The notes under the pieces: model-generated
Told to the model about the DNA's origin: nothing
The model's database searches: none
What the model saw: only the letters and a program-made list of their open reading frames with translations
In this document: positions 24,401 through 32,690 of the stretch, piece after piece
Numbering within the stretch: position 1 is the first letter of the stretch
How the letters are laid out: each line of letters opens with the position of its first letter
Source of the DNA: Homalodisca vitripennis
Lineage: Eukaryota > Arthropoda > Insecta > Hemiptera > Cicadellidae
DNA: 64,000 bases
NCBI RefSeq assembly: GCF_021130785.1
Contig: NC_060208.1
Coordinates: 56,013,001-56,077,000, forward strand
Direction of reading: 5' to 3'
Position numbers and translations under genes: made by a program

Positions 24401-24511
24401 AGAAAACAAAAAAAATAACATATTACTGTAAAGTTATTAAATTAAACGTTTTTATTGTTTCCTGAAAAATTTCAGGAATTGGATTATGTAAGTTTTGGAA
24501 TGGACCGCCTC
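21488..24511 (+). mobile_element. Second 4-bp-TSD DNA transposon with DUF7869-type transposase, 3024 bp
   Basis: Perfect terminal inverted repeats begin GAGGCGGTCCATTCCAAAAC and AATT lies directly outside both ends (21484-21487 and 24512-24515), an exact 4-bp target duplication. The 10-mer TTCCAAAACT recurs in direct orientation at about 21499, 21596, 21651, 21682, 21757 and 24263, and inverted in the right terminal repeat, so it looks like a transposase-binding iteron. The interior encodes a broken plus-strand protein related to that of the element at 8.4-10.4 kb. The perfect ends against a decayed gene suggest mobilisation in trans or simply a fairly young copy. Confidence 0.85.
21921..24066 (+). 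pseudogene. DUF7869-type transposase-like gene with one intron, frameshifted
   Basis: Exon 1 (21921-22024) starts MSLSETILPTPPNKSRRRKS, a basic amino terminus, and shifts frame near its end. A canonical intron follows (donor gtaagc at 22025, acceptor tttgttttcag ending at 22322). Exon 2 opens with AHAYTNARTSK, shifts, then reads CKSLRMSDVKEFHDAFYK. Later segments carry KTFLGILGVSRFRVNNIAKN, FCQYYNIGIGRPVTDACSKC (Cys cluster), FSFDCQKNLVNPKVPDQ, LCADGCGGQNRNS and FPVPGHSFLPSG. In the last motif the expected Asp before Arg is lost in a frameshift followed by TAG. An acidic tail ends at 24066. The segments are collinear with the copy at 8.7-9.8 kb, so the family is secure, but several frameshifts make it a pseudogene. 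The function as transposase is inferred from the flanking inverted repeats. Confidence 0.72.
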
Positions 24512-24515
24512 AATT

Positions 24516-25161
24516 ATTCCACTCGTTTTATAAATTTCGAACAGTTTGGTTCTCCCTCTATTGACATTTGTAAGAAAAAAGTCAAGAAGTTTGTAATTCT
24601 TATCAGCAAAGAAGGAGCCAGAGTCACTTAACTCTATTAACTCCTTAATTATGAATTCTTCTCCTCAGAAGAATTCATAATCAATGGTTAAGAGGAGCAG
24701 ACCACTTAAAACTCAATTATTTTGTTTTTTCAGTTTTTAAATAGCCTGAAATTTCCTCTTTACAATGGTATATAACATGTATATGTTTTCTTTTGATAAG
24801 TTAGCTTAAAAAAATATTTTCTAACGGCTTGCACGCACACTTCAATCCTCACAATAACGAACTGTGCGCGACGCAACCGATCGTGCGTTTCTCTTACACC
24901 AGTGCTCTTATTTACTTGTTATAGTACTACTTCAATGGAACTGCTACATGATCAACAGTATTGTAGAGGCATTGAACACCATGGCTCTTTTGACAGCTGA
25001 ATTTTGACAGCTGTATTTTTGTTTTGTTTTTACAGTTTTTGTGGTGGTGTTTGTGTTTACAAGAAACAAATCGTTATTATTCAGTGTAAAAACCCAGTTT
25101 TGCTGTTGTGTTCACTTTATTTTACTTTTACTCGTGGAAAGTGTAGTTATTGTTGTGTAAA
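24516..25161. other. Non-coding stretch with a 15-bp hairpin; probable 5' flank of the Mutator-like element
   Basis: No gene recognised. A perfect 15-bp inverted repeat (ATTATGAATTCTTCT, loop CCTC) lies at 24648-24681. Sequence from about 24820 becomes CpG-richer, and the last 100 bp lead into the first ATG of the transposase remnant, so the 5' end of that element probably lies here. No terminal inverted repeat matching the 27.7-27.9 kb region was found. Confidence 0.4.
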
Positions 25162-25250
25162 ATGCCAAGATCAACAAGTATTTTCAAACAGAAGAAAACC
25201 TTTGGATGACACTGTGACAAAGCGACGCCGAAGCCTAGGCCTAAAACTAA

Positions 25251-25465
25251 AGTAGGGATCACCAGAGAGTGCAGTTGAGGGAGGAGCCTATTTGGAGCGT
25301 GACCTTGGAGCAGCCAATGAGGAGTAAGCGACGTTGCCGAACTTGTTCCTCGCTGTAACCGCAGCGCGCCGTGCCGGGCTGTTGGAGACCTGTTGAGTGG
25401 CAACGTCGCGCTGGCCTATCCTTTCTATTGGTCGCCGCCAACTGCACTCTTTCGTGACTCCTACT
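25251..25465. mobile_element. GC-rich MITE inserted in the Mutator-like gene, about 215 bp
   Basis: Inverted ends read AGTAGGGATCACCAGAGAG on the left and AGTAGGAGTCACGAAAGAG on the right, both followed by TGCAGTTG. The interior is unusually GC-rich for this window (CGCAGCGCGCCGTGCCGGG). Removing it joins ...KPKTK to SDEAKVPAR of the Mutator-like protein. The target duplication is ambiguous, so the exact edges may shift by a few bases. It is non-coding. Confidence 0.75.
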
Positions 25466-25603
25466 GTAGTGATGAAGCCAAAGTTCCAGCCAGAGAAAGT
25501 ACTTCATAGGTAAAAATTAGTAGTACCAAAGAATACCAGCAGTTTGAAAATGAACAATTTCAATATGATATCCTAGACCTAGATGCTGTACAAAAGATAA
25601 TTT

Positions 25604-26366
25604 GGTACTTTGGGATTATACCGACCACACCAGTATGAAGACCACGAAAATATAAATTTATAGAAACAAACATGATAGAATGAAAAAACAACTCTTTAAT
25701 TACAAAATTACAAACTTACAAGCATTTCCAGGTATTGTGATCGGTATTGTTGTCGCTGTTATCTTTCTTGTTATCGTTCGCTTTTGTCTTATCTTTCTCG
25801 AGAATCCCGATTACGGCAGGCCGCGCGGCATCACATGATTTACACGGTACATAATTGCCTTTCCATTACAATTCAATTTATATTTCTGATCAGCCCCTCT
25901 AGAATTTGATATTTTACTGATAGGTACTATCTCGAGGGATGTTTTTCTTTCGTCGACATCAGCGCGGGGCAGCACCTTCGGTGTGGCCGGAGGCACTCGC
26001 ATTTTGGGTGGCGGAGTGTGATCAAGAATAAAAACAAGTTTTGAGTGTTTTTTCAATAAAGAGTTTAGTTTTAGTTTGGTAATGTTTGTTTTTATTGAAG
26101 TTTTGTGTTTGGAGAAATGTAGAGCTAAAACACGGAAGTACAACAAAGCGACGCACCAGCTGAACGGGCGGCGAGACTCTGCAATCACGTTATCTACTAG
26201 ACCGCTCGACTTTGACCTCTGTCTGAGGATGGGGAGGGGTTTGCGATAAGACAATTCCTGTTTTATATTGACGAAATATTGTTCTACGCTAATCTAGTAA
26301 TCAGTAGAAGCAAAATGTCAAATAACTATTCATGTCTGGGTGTGATCGGTATAATCCCAAAGTACC
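25604..26366. mobile_element. 763-bp DNA element with perfect 8-bp target duplication, nested in the Mutator-like gene
   Basis: Inverted ends read GGTACTTTGGGATTATACCG, with CACACC after one further base and one mismatch. GATAATTT lies immediately outside both ends (25596-25603 and 26367-26374). Excision with one copy of the duplication restores VQKIISEMAICKYC of the host transposase, which proves the insertion. An 8-bp duplication fits Merlin, hAT or P families; the ends do not match the other Merlin-like elements here. The interior is promoter-like and CpG-richer, and carries a minus-strand frame from about 26010 (MRVPPATPKVLPRADVDERK) ending at 25811. Confidence 0.88.
25811..26011 (-). CDS. 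Short unknown frame inside the 763-bp nested element
   Basis: A minus-strand frame from the ATG near 26011 reads MRVPPATPKVLPRADVDERK, then ISKISNSRGADQKYKLNCNG and ends ...VNHVMPRGLP. The frame extends further upstream without clear coding character, ending at 26254. The product is not recognised and has no obvious domain. It may be the first exon of the parent element's transposase or captured host sequence. Confidence 0.25.
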   Translation of the reverse strand, partial: PPKMRVPPATPKVLPRADVDERKTSLEIVPISKISNSRGADQKYKLNCNGKAIMYRVNHVMPRGLP

Positions 26367-27904
26367 GATAATTTCTGAAATGGCGATTTGTAAATATTGC
26401 CACAGTCCATTGGCTCTTTCAGTGGAAAAACGAATTGGCCTAGCTTTCACTCTTACATTAGCATGCACTGAATGTGAAATGAGATTCAGTGAAAGAAATA
26501 GCCAACTGACAAAAGTCAAAGTAGGCTCTAGGCCTACTGATGAAGAGAGCAAAATGTATGACGTCAACATTCGCTTCGGCTACGCATTGCGTAGCATTGG
26601 AGTGAAACAAGAAACTGGACAAGTGTTCGCAGCTGTCATGAATTTGCCTAGGCCTTCTAAATTTGCCAAATATAATAAAATATTACTATCCTTCACTCAA
26701 ATGGTATGTCTAGAGTCGATGAAAGAGGCAGCTGAAACTGCAGTCAATAAGAATGGTGGAGATCGAGACCTTGAATGTGCCTTCGATGGGAGCTGACAGC
26801 GACGTGGTTTTTCATCGCTCAATGGTGTAGTTATCGCAACCAGTATAACAACTGGACAGGTAATAGATGCAGAAGTAATGTCAAAATTCTGCCAATGTAA
26901 AGGGAGATTAGATAAAGATCATGGTCCTAAATGAATTGCGAACTATTCCGGCACCAGCGGTAGCATGGAAGTGGAGGGAGTTAAAAAATGTTTGAACGTT
27001 CAGAAACAAACTATGGAATAAGATATAAATATTACTTGGGGGATGGAGACTGCAAAGGCTATGAAACTGTGAATGAACTAAAACCCTATGGACCCGATTT
27101 TGAAATTGAAAAAATGGAGTGTGCAGGCCACGTCCAAAAGCGTATGGGCAAACGCTTGAGGACTTTCAAACACAAAAACTCTAAAAGAGTTCTTGCAGAT
27201 GGGAAGACTTTAGGCGGTAAAGGGAGATTGACTGGGCATGCTATTGATACTATACAAATCTACTATGGCCTGGCAATCAGAAGGAATACACAAAAAGGAA
27301 TACAAGCTATGAAGTCTGCAATATGGTCGGAGTATTTTCACCTTGCATCAACTGATGACAACCCTCAGCACGCAATGTGTCCAAAAGATGCTGACTCATG
27401 GTGTAAGTATCAAAAAGTGCCCATGGTGGAACTCAAAACATGGCGGAGTCTCTGAACAATGTAATATGGGGCCGGATCCCAAAAAAGTATTTGTCAGACT
27501 CTCAACATTAAAATTAGGTGTGTATGATGCTATTGCAGCATATAACAAAGGCAATGTGACAAAGTGCCTGATATTCAAACTTATAAGTCTACCTGCTGGC
27601 AAAAACTGTGTATCAGCAATGAAGATGCTGGGCAACCGAAAAAAGCCTTAGAGGAGCTTTACAAGAGGTACATCAGCAAAGAAACAACTGTAAAAGATAA
27701 GAATAATGAATAAATATGCAATAGAGAAGCTTCAGGCAGTATAGTTTATTTACCTGTTCATTACAACTTTTTAAGTGTTACTTTTCAACATTTTCTTCAT
27801 TTTCCGAAACTATAATTTTTTGATGTATATGTACCTGTAACTCAGTATACGTTAATAGTAAAGACATGAAATTTTTTACACAACTTTAAGTTATCATAAT
27901 ACAA

Positions 27905-29802
27905 CTTTATACCAGAGGGTTTGTAAAAATATCACTTACCCTTCAAGGATAGCTGATGAGTTTAACAAATTCTTTTCCTCGGTTGGAGCTGACCAAGGAC
28001 TTCGTCCACCACATAGTCAGCCTGCTCCCCCCTTAGTACCGAGTCCGGTGGCTTCAATGGCACTGGTCCCGGTATCAGAGGAGGAGATTGCCAGAGTGAT
28101 AAGAGATTTTCCAACAAAACGGTCAAATGACTCGAATCACGTGTCAACGTGGCTCCTACAACAGTGTTCTAAGCATTTATTGGGGCCACTTGAACATCTC
28201 ATTAACCTCTCTTTTCACGCTGGAACCTTTCCCTCCTCTCTCAAAAAGGCCAAAGTCAGGCCAATTTTCAAGAAGGGCGACCCTTTCTCTATTCAAAATT
28301 ACCGCCCAATCTCAATGCTGCCGGTTTTCAGCAAAATCTTTGAGAAGCTTTTTCTTTCCCGATGTCTAAATTTTCTAGATAAGCACCACCTGCTATCTGC
28401 AAACCAATTCGTATTCCGAAGCGGTAAATCGACAGTAGACGCAGTCGCCCGTTTAGTCGATGCAGTGGTAGAGGGAATTGAAGGTCGAGGGAATACTTTG
28501 AGTATATTCCTTGACTTATCAAAAGCTTTTGACTGTGTCGACCACCAAATCCTCACTCACAAACTGGAGTATTACGGGATACGAGGAAGGTCACTCAAGT
28601 GGCTTGAATCGTATCTTAGTAATCGAACACAATTCGTAGGCATTTCAGGCGTTAGATCGGAGGAGCTGGGGCTGAACTATGGAGTTCCTCAAGGCTCAAT
28701 ACTCAGCCCTTTTCTCTTTTTGATCTACGTCAATGATGTTGGCTCATCTGTGCAACAAGGGCGGCTCGTCCAATACGCAGATGACACGACTCTCTATCTC
28801 AACTCAGAATCACAAGAGGCGCTCGAAAAAATGTCTTTCATTGAGCTAAACAATTTAGTTCAACACTTCAACGAGCTCAATCTGAAAACAAACCCATCGA
28901 AATCATCTTTCATCAAATTCAGTTTGCGACAAACAGATTCAGATTATAGTCCAACAGTCATGTTGGATGAAACTGAAATCACTGAAGTCTACGCTATGAA
29001 ATTCCTAGGAATACACCTAGATCGAGGTTTGACTTGGGATTATCATGTAGATCATGTTTGTTCAAAGCTATCCTCAGGCATTTATGTCTTGCGGAAACTG
29101 TCCGAATACTGCCCAACCCAGGTACTGATGACGGCATATTACGGACTAATCTACCCCCACCTCTCCTACGGAGTGGCTTTGTGGGGAGGTTGCACAAACG
29201 CAAACTTTTCCAGAATTTTCATCCTTCAAAAAAAAGCAGTCCGAACAATTGCAAAACTGAAACGGAGAGAGTCGTGCAGACCAGCTTTAAAAAACCTGAA
29301 ACTGTTGACATTTCCTTGCCTCTACATATTGGAAACCTGCATTTTTTTCAAGTCCAAATGCGAGACCATAAGAGATAGTGACATACACCCTTATGCAACG
29401 AGAGGCAGGGACGACTACCGATCTGTGAGACATAGAACGGTAGCTCATGAACGACTGCCTTCTCAGGCAGGAGTTCGATTGGTCAACAAATTGCCAAGCT
29501 CGATTAAAAGTGCCCCAATGCTGAAGGCATTTAAGACTCGTCTAAAAACAACACTGACCACTTACGCATTTTACAGTACGGACGAGTTCATGGCACACAA
29601 CTGGGAGACATAACAATTGGCTTACTGACTGGGGAAAGGGTGGAACAATTCGAATGACTGGGAGAGAGTGAATGTCAAAACTGTATGTTAGAAAGGGATT
29701 TTGATGCAAGTATGAGTGAAAAAATTTAGCTTAATTCAGTTATCTGACGATTGCATAACATGTAATATGTTCACGCAATAAAACATTATTATTGTTATTA
29801 TC
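27905..29802 (+). mobile_element. 5'-truncated non-LTR retrotransposon (CR1/L2/Jockey-like group)
   Basis: An open reverse-transcriptase frame runs from the left truncation near 27913 to 29613, followed by about 190 bp of 3' untranslated sequence with AATAAAAC and an ATT-rich tail (ATTATTATTGTTATTA) to about 29802. ORF1 and the endonuclease are missing, the usual outcome of incomplete reverse transcription. It abuts the Mutator-like remnant. Related reverse-transcriptase sequence lies at 53.9-55.0 kb. Confidence 0.88.
27913..29613 (+). CDS. LINE ORF2 reverse transcriptase, 5'-truncated but otherwise open
   Basis: About 566 codons remain open, with no internal stop. The truncated start reads ITYPSRIADEFNKFFSSVG. 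Conserved reverse-transcriptase blocks follow in order: KKAKVRPIFKKGDP, NYRPISMLPVFSKIFEK, ANQFVFRSGKSTVDAV, FLDLSKAFDCVDHQI (first catalytic Asp), YGVPQGSILSPFLFLIYVND and the active-site YADDTTLY (28773-28796). The thumb region MKFLGIHLDRGLTWDYHVDH and the carboxyl-terminal block SCRPALKNLKLLTFPCLYIL also occur in the LINE at 54.0-55.0 kb. In NQFVFRSG, Val replaces the more usual Gly. An open frame of this length suggests a recent insertion. With no endonuclease it cannot retrotranspose itself. Confidence 0.9.
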   Translation, partial: QRVCKNITYPSRIADEFNKFFSSVGADQGLRPPHSQPAPPLVPSPVASMALVPVSEEEIARVIRDFPTKRSNDSNHVSTWLLQQCSKHLLGPLEHLINLSFHAGTFPSSLKKAKVRPIFKKGDPFSIQNYRPISMLPVFSKIFEKLFLSRCLNFLDKHHLLSANQFVFRSGKSTVDAVARLVDAVVEGIEGRGNTLSIFLDLSKAFDCVDHQILTHKLEYYGIRGRSLKWLESYLSNRTQFVGISGVRSEELGLNYGVPQGSILSPFLFLIYVNDVGSSVQQGRLVQYADDTTLYLNSESQEALEKMSFIELNNLVQHFNELNLKTNPSKSSFIKFSLRQTDSDYSPTVMLDETEITEVYAMKFLGIHLDRGLTWDYHVDHVCSKLSSGIYVLRKLSEYCPTQVLMTAYYGLIYPHLSYGVALWGGCTNANFSRIFILQKKAVRTIAKLKRRESCRPALKNLKLLTFPCLYILETCIFFKSKCETIRDSDIHPYATRGRDDYRSVRHRTVAHERLPSQAGVRLVNKLPSSIKSAPMLKAFKTRLKTTLTTYAFYSTDEFMAHNWET

Positions 29803-31743
29803 CTTGCCTTTGTTGACGAGAAGTTCGGAATCGTTATTGTCAGAGTAGTCGCCTCTGAAGGCTTGGGGTGATAACAAAACTCGGAGTAGTAAACCAGTAC
29901 ACAGCCTCAAACAGAAGGGATAGGGCAGTGCGGCGTGTCTGCCTACGGAAGGAACCATATGTATTGGATAGTGCGCATACAACAAGTCCCTTACACCTAA
30001 GCTGCGTGGGTAAAACTGCTTTTATAAATAATCAATTTTTGCGTTGCGACAGGTGATTTTGGTTTTAGTAGGTGGAAGCGAAGTTTTAGGCGAGCATTTA
30101 ATGTTAATCTTTTGCACTGGATGTGATGAGACTATGTCAGTCGTCGATCCATATGGTGAACTTTAGTGTTATGTGGGATTGTGTTATTGTTTAGATATGC
30201 ACGAGGATATGATTATTTATGCAATGTGAAAGTAACATGAACAGATTTACTTGAATTCACCAATTTCGTGTTGTGTTTGAGTGACATGAACTTGAAAATT
30301 GCTTTAAAGTGTATGCGCTAAATTAGAAGGAGTCAGAATAACTGTGTCATCTGCTGTATGCTGAATAAGTGGCTACTAGTGTATTTGAAGACAACGGCAA
30401 GTTTGAAGTTTAAACACCCTACAAAATTTGTGACAAAATTGATCCATGCGGTACTCAAACCTTTTGATTGCCTTTACTCCACTGTAATGTCAACCTTGTC
30501 CCATTCTGACCTTTCTGCCTGAATAGGCTTGGAGGTGGTAAATTTACTTAGCAAAATAAAATTAACGGAGTCGTTTATGCTAGGTGGTTGAGATGGTGGC
30601 TTTGGTTGTCTGTTGGGTAAGGATCTTCGATTTAGTAACTCTTTATAAACAGAGCATCCTCTGTGGTTGTGGTTGCAGAAAACAGAACCAATGTTCGCAA
30701 CAAAAATGTGTACTATTAAAAATAATGATTCGGTGTTCCAAATTTATTAAAAAGGCAAAAACGGAACAAATCACTCAATCAGCTTACCGTTCGTCCAAAA
30801 GAATCATGATTTAGAAACTGTTGCGTCTGTGAAGATCGTGGTTTCGTGGTAAAAACATCGTGGTTAAAATAAAATGTAATATAATTTAAGTTATAACTTT
30901 GAAGGTTTAGAAACTTAACGATTAATGCAGGAGGAGCCTATTCGATTGGTAAAATGGGGTCTATTTCTTTAGGAACGGGATGAAACGCAATGCAAATAAC
31001 AGACGCAGACCGTTATGTGCATTGAGAATTTTTATTAGTCTATTTTATGGTTCGGGAATATATTATACAATGTTTGTTGCTATGATCGGTTAAGTGGCTC
31101 TCCAGTGGCCCAGTCTATTTCAATCCGGTTGCGATCAATGAATACAATTGGATAACAATAAGCTGTATCAGATATTACAATTTCATTAAGACATTTCATA
31201 TAGACCAAAATAAATTTAATTATGTGATATAGGGAGATGATACAATATGTTCGTCCACCAAGACAAGCTTAATTATAAAAACAATGCAGTAAAATTTCTT
31301 TTTATAAATCTTCATCCAAGTAACTTTGTAATTTATTTATTCTGTTTTAGAGAATGTACCTTTTACTCCGTAGGAACTTTCTCTATATATGATGTATTCA
31401 TTGTATACGGGTTAATTGTAGATTTGATGGGTTTTTATGGTAGTGTTTGTTGGTATCTCTGAAAACCTGACCTACATGAACAGTCGGCTGTTTTGGCTGT
31501 CTGTCAAATTGTCAGTGTCAGGATTGACGCGAGTTTGTTGTCTTTTGGGTTGGATTAGATTAGTTATTAGTTTGTTATGCGTTAAAGCTCTGGTTTTAAT
31601 TTATAATCAACATTTTTTTACAGGAGAGGATTTGGCTAAATTTTAATACAGGATAAATTAAATTTTTGCAATTTATTCAGAACAATTATATTTCATCGGT
31701 AAAAAATAATATTTTTAAAGGGTGGACACTATAAACATTCAAA
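29803..31743. other. Intergenic sequence 5' of the first transporter exon
   Basis: No gene recognised. The last 300 bp lead to the ATG at 31744; the ACAG at 31619-31622 could be a splice acceptor for an upstream untranslated exon. No TATA box or other promoter element could be defended. Confidence 0.4.
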
Positions 31744-31836
31744 ATGATAATTGATAGAAGACTTATAAATGTCGCGACATTGGGACTTGCATTCATGTTG
31801 GTATTTACTGCTTTTCAAACGATGGGAAACATTGAG
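31744..31836 (+). CDS. MFSD11: UNC93-like (MFSD11-type) transporter, alternative first coding exon A
   Basis: Thirty-one codons from the ATG at 31744: MIIDRRLINVATLGLAFMLV, then FTAFQTMGNIE, followed directly by a strong donor gtaagtt. Residues 8-25 form a hydrophobic helix, the first transmembrane segment of UNC93-like major-facilitator proteins. LG-AFM-VFTAFQT-GN is the recognisable MFSD11-type amino terminus. A second copy with the same length, phase and donor lies at 35720. The two share 23 of 31 residues, with most differences conservative. No further exon of the transporter was found between the copies, so alternative first exons are more likely than two complete tandem genes. This copy is more AT-rich. 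The family is clear, the exact orthologue moderately so. Confidence 0.7.
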
Positions 31837-32128
31837 GTAAGTTTTTCATGTATCGTATAATTTGTATATAAACAAATATTTTGTTTAGGTTAGGAATTAA
31901 GCTAACCTAATGTTACCCCGTTCAATTTAACAAACCTCAAACCTCGTCTCTCACAGTTCCTTTCTATTCATTATAGATTTAGTTACCAGCAAAGTTTTAA
32001 AATGTTTGTTATGAAGTTATATACAAAATTAAAGCTTTATATAGGTTATTTTGACAGATTTGTGTATTTAGGAATCTAATCTATAGTAATCCCTCCTTCG
32101 CCATTCAGTGCAGTCTAATATGAGTTAG

Positions 32129-32682
32129 GGGTAGGGTACGATAAGCGTACCCGGTTTTTTATATCGAAGAATATAGTCATTGATACCTAATATTCGCATC
32201 TCAAATCCTAGACTATCTATCGATATAAAAGTACCTATAGTCCTCAATAACAATCATATGTTTTAAAATAAAATATGAATTTAATATTTACAGTGATCAA
32301 ACAAATTTTTATAACCAAAATTAGGAAAACTGAAGACGACCATATTTAAGTTACTCCTCTCACAGTTACAGTTGTTTCTTTTCCACAAATTTCACATAAT
32401 GGGTTTTTGGGTACGAGTCCAACATGTTGAAGCCATGAAAAAGCAACGTGTAGTTTTATAAAATTGACTGCCATTTTTAATAATCAGAATTACTTATGTA
32501 AAATTGAAATATTATCCTACGTGTATTATTTTAGAGTGTTTATATCTGTTGATATAGATTATTTAAGTTAATAGTTCAAAATAGTTTATCAGTATCGATT
32601 GATTATATCGATGGTTATGATTAAGTAATATCATTTGCCAATTTCAATATAAAAAACCGGGTCCGCTTATCGTACCCTACCC
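32129..32682 (-). mobile_element. Merlin-like non-autonomous DNA element, 554 bp
   Basis: Ends read GGGTAGGGTACGATAAGCG inward, matching the element at 16205-16784 (one substitution, GTACCC for GGACCC, in the left end). The flanks are TGAGTTAG (32121-32128) and TGAATTAG (32683-32690), an 8-bp target duplication with one difference. The interior is inverted relative to the 16-kb copies. It lies in the presumed first intron between the two transporter first exons. Confidence 0.82.
32346..32474 (-). CDS. Mini-protein frame of the Merlin-like element (copy 3, shortened)
   Basis: A 42-codon minus-strand frame: MAVNFIKLHVAFSWLQHVGL, then VPKNPLCEICGKETTVTVRG and VT before a TAA. Compared with the 16-kb copies it lacks about ten residues after KLH, in frame, and stops earlier. 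The CxxC pair is retained. Confidence 0.4.
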   Translation of the reverse strand: MAVNFIKLHVAFSWLQHVGLVPKNPLCEICGKETTVTVRGVT

Positions 32683-32690
32683 TGAATTAG

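Larger units (their letters stand above)
25162..27713 (+). pseudogene. Mutator-like (MULE) transposase, broken and interrupted by two insertions
   Basis: The frame starts MPRSTSIFKQKKTFG at 25162. Skipping the insertions at 25251-25465 and 25604-26366 joins SDEAKVPAREST, EYQQFENEQFQYDILDLDAV and MAICKYCHSPLALS into one collinear amino terminus. The catalytic region follows: DLECAFDGS with TGA where Trp is expected (26794-26796), then RRGFSSLNGVVIAT, a further TGA, and NYSGTSGSMEVEG. A frameshift near 26985 leads to YYLGDGDCKGYETV, ECAGHVQKRMGKRLR, DGKTLGGKGRLTG and IQIYYGLAIRRN. Another break near 27410, apparently with a small deletion, leads to VFVRLSTLKLGVYDAIAAYN and a lysine-rich end at about 27711. 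DGSW...GDGD matches the Mutator-like transposase domain widespread in arthropods. With at least two stops, two frameshifts and two insertions it is dead. Confidence 0.85.
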
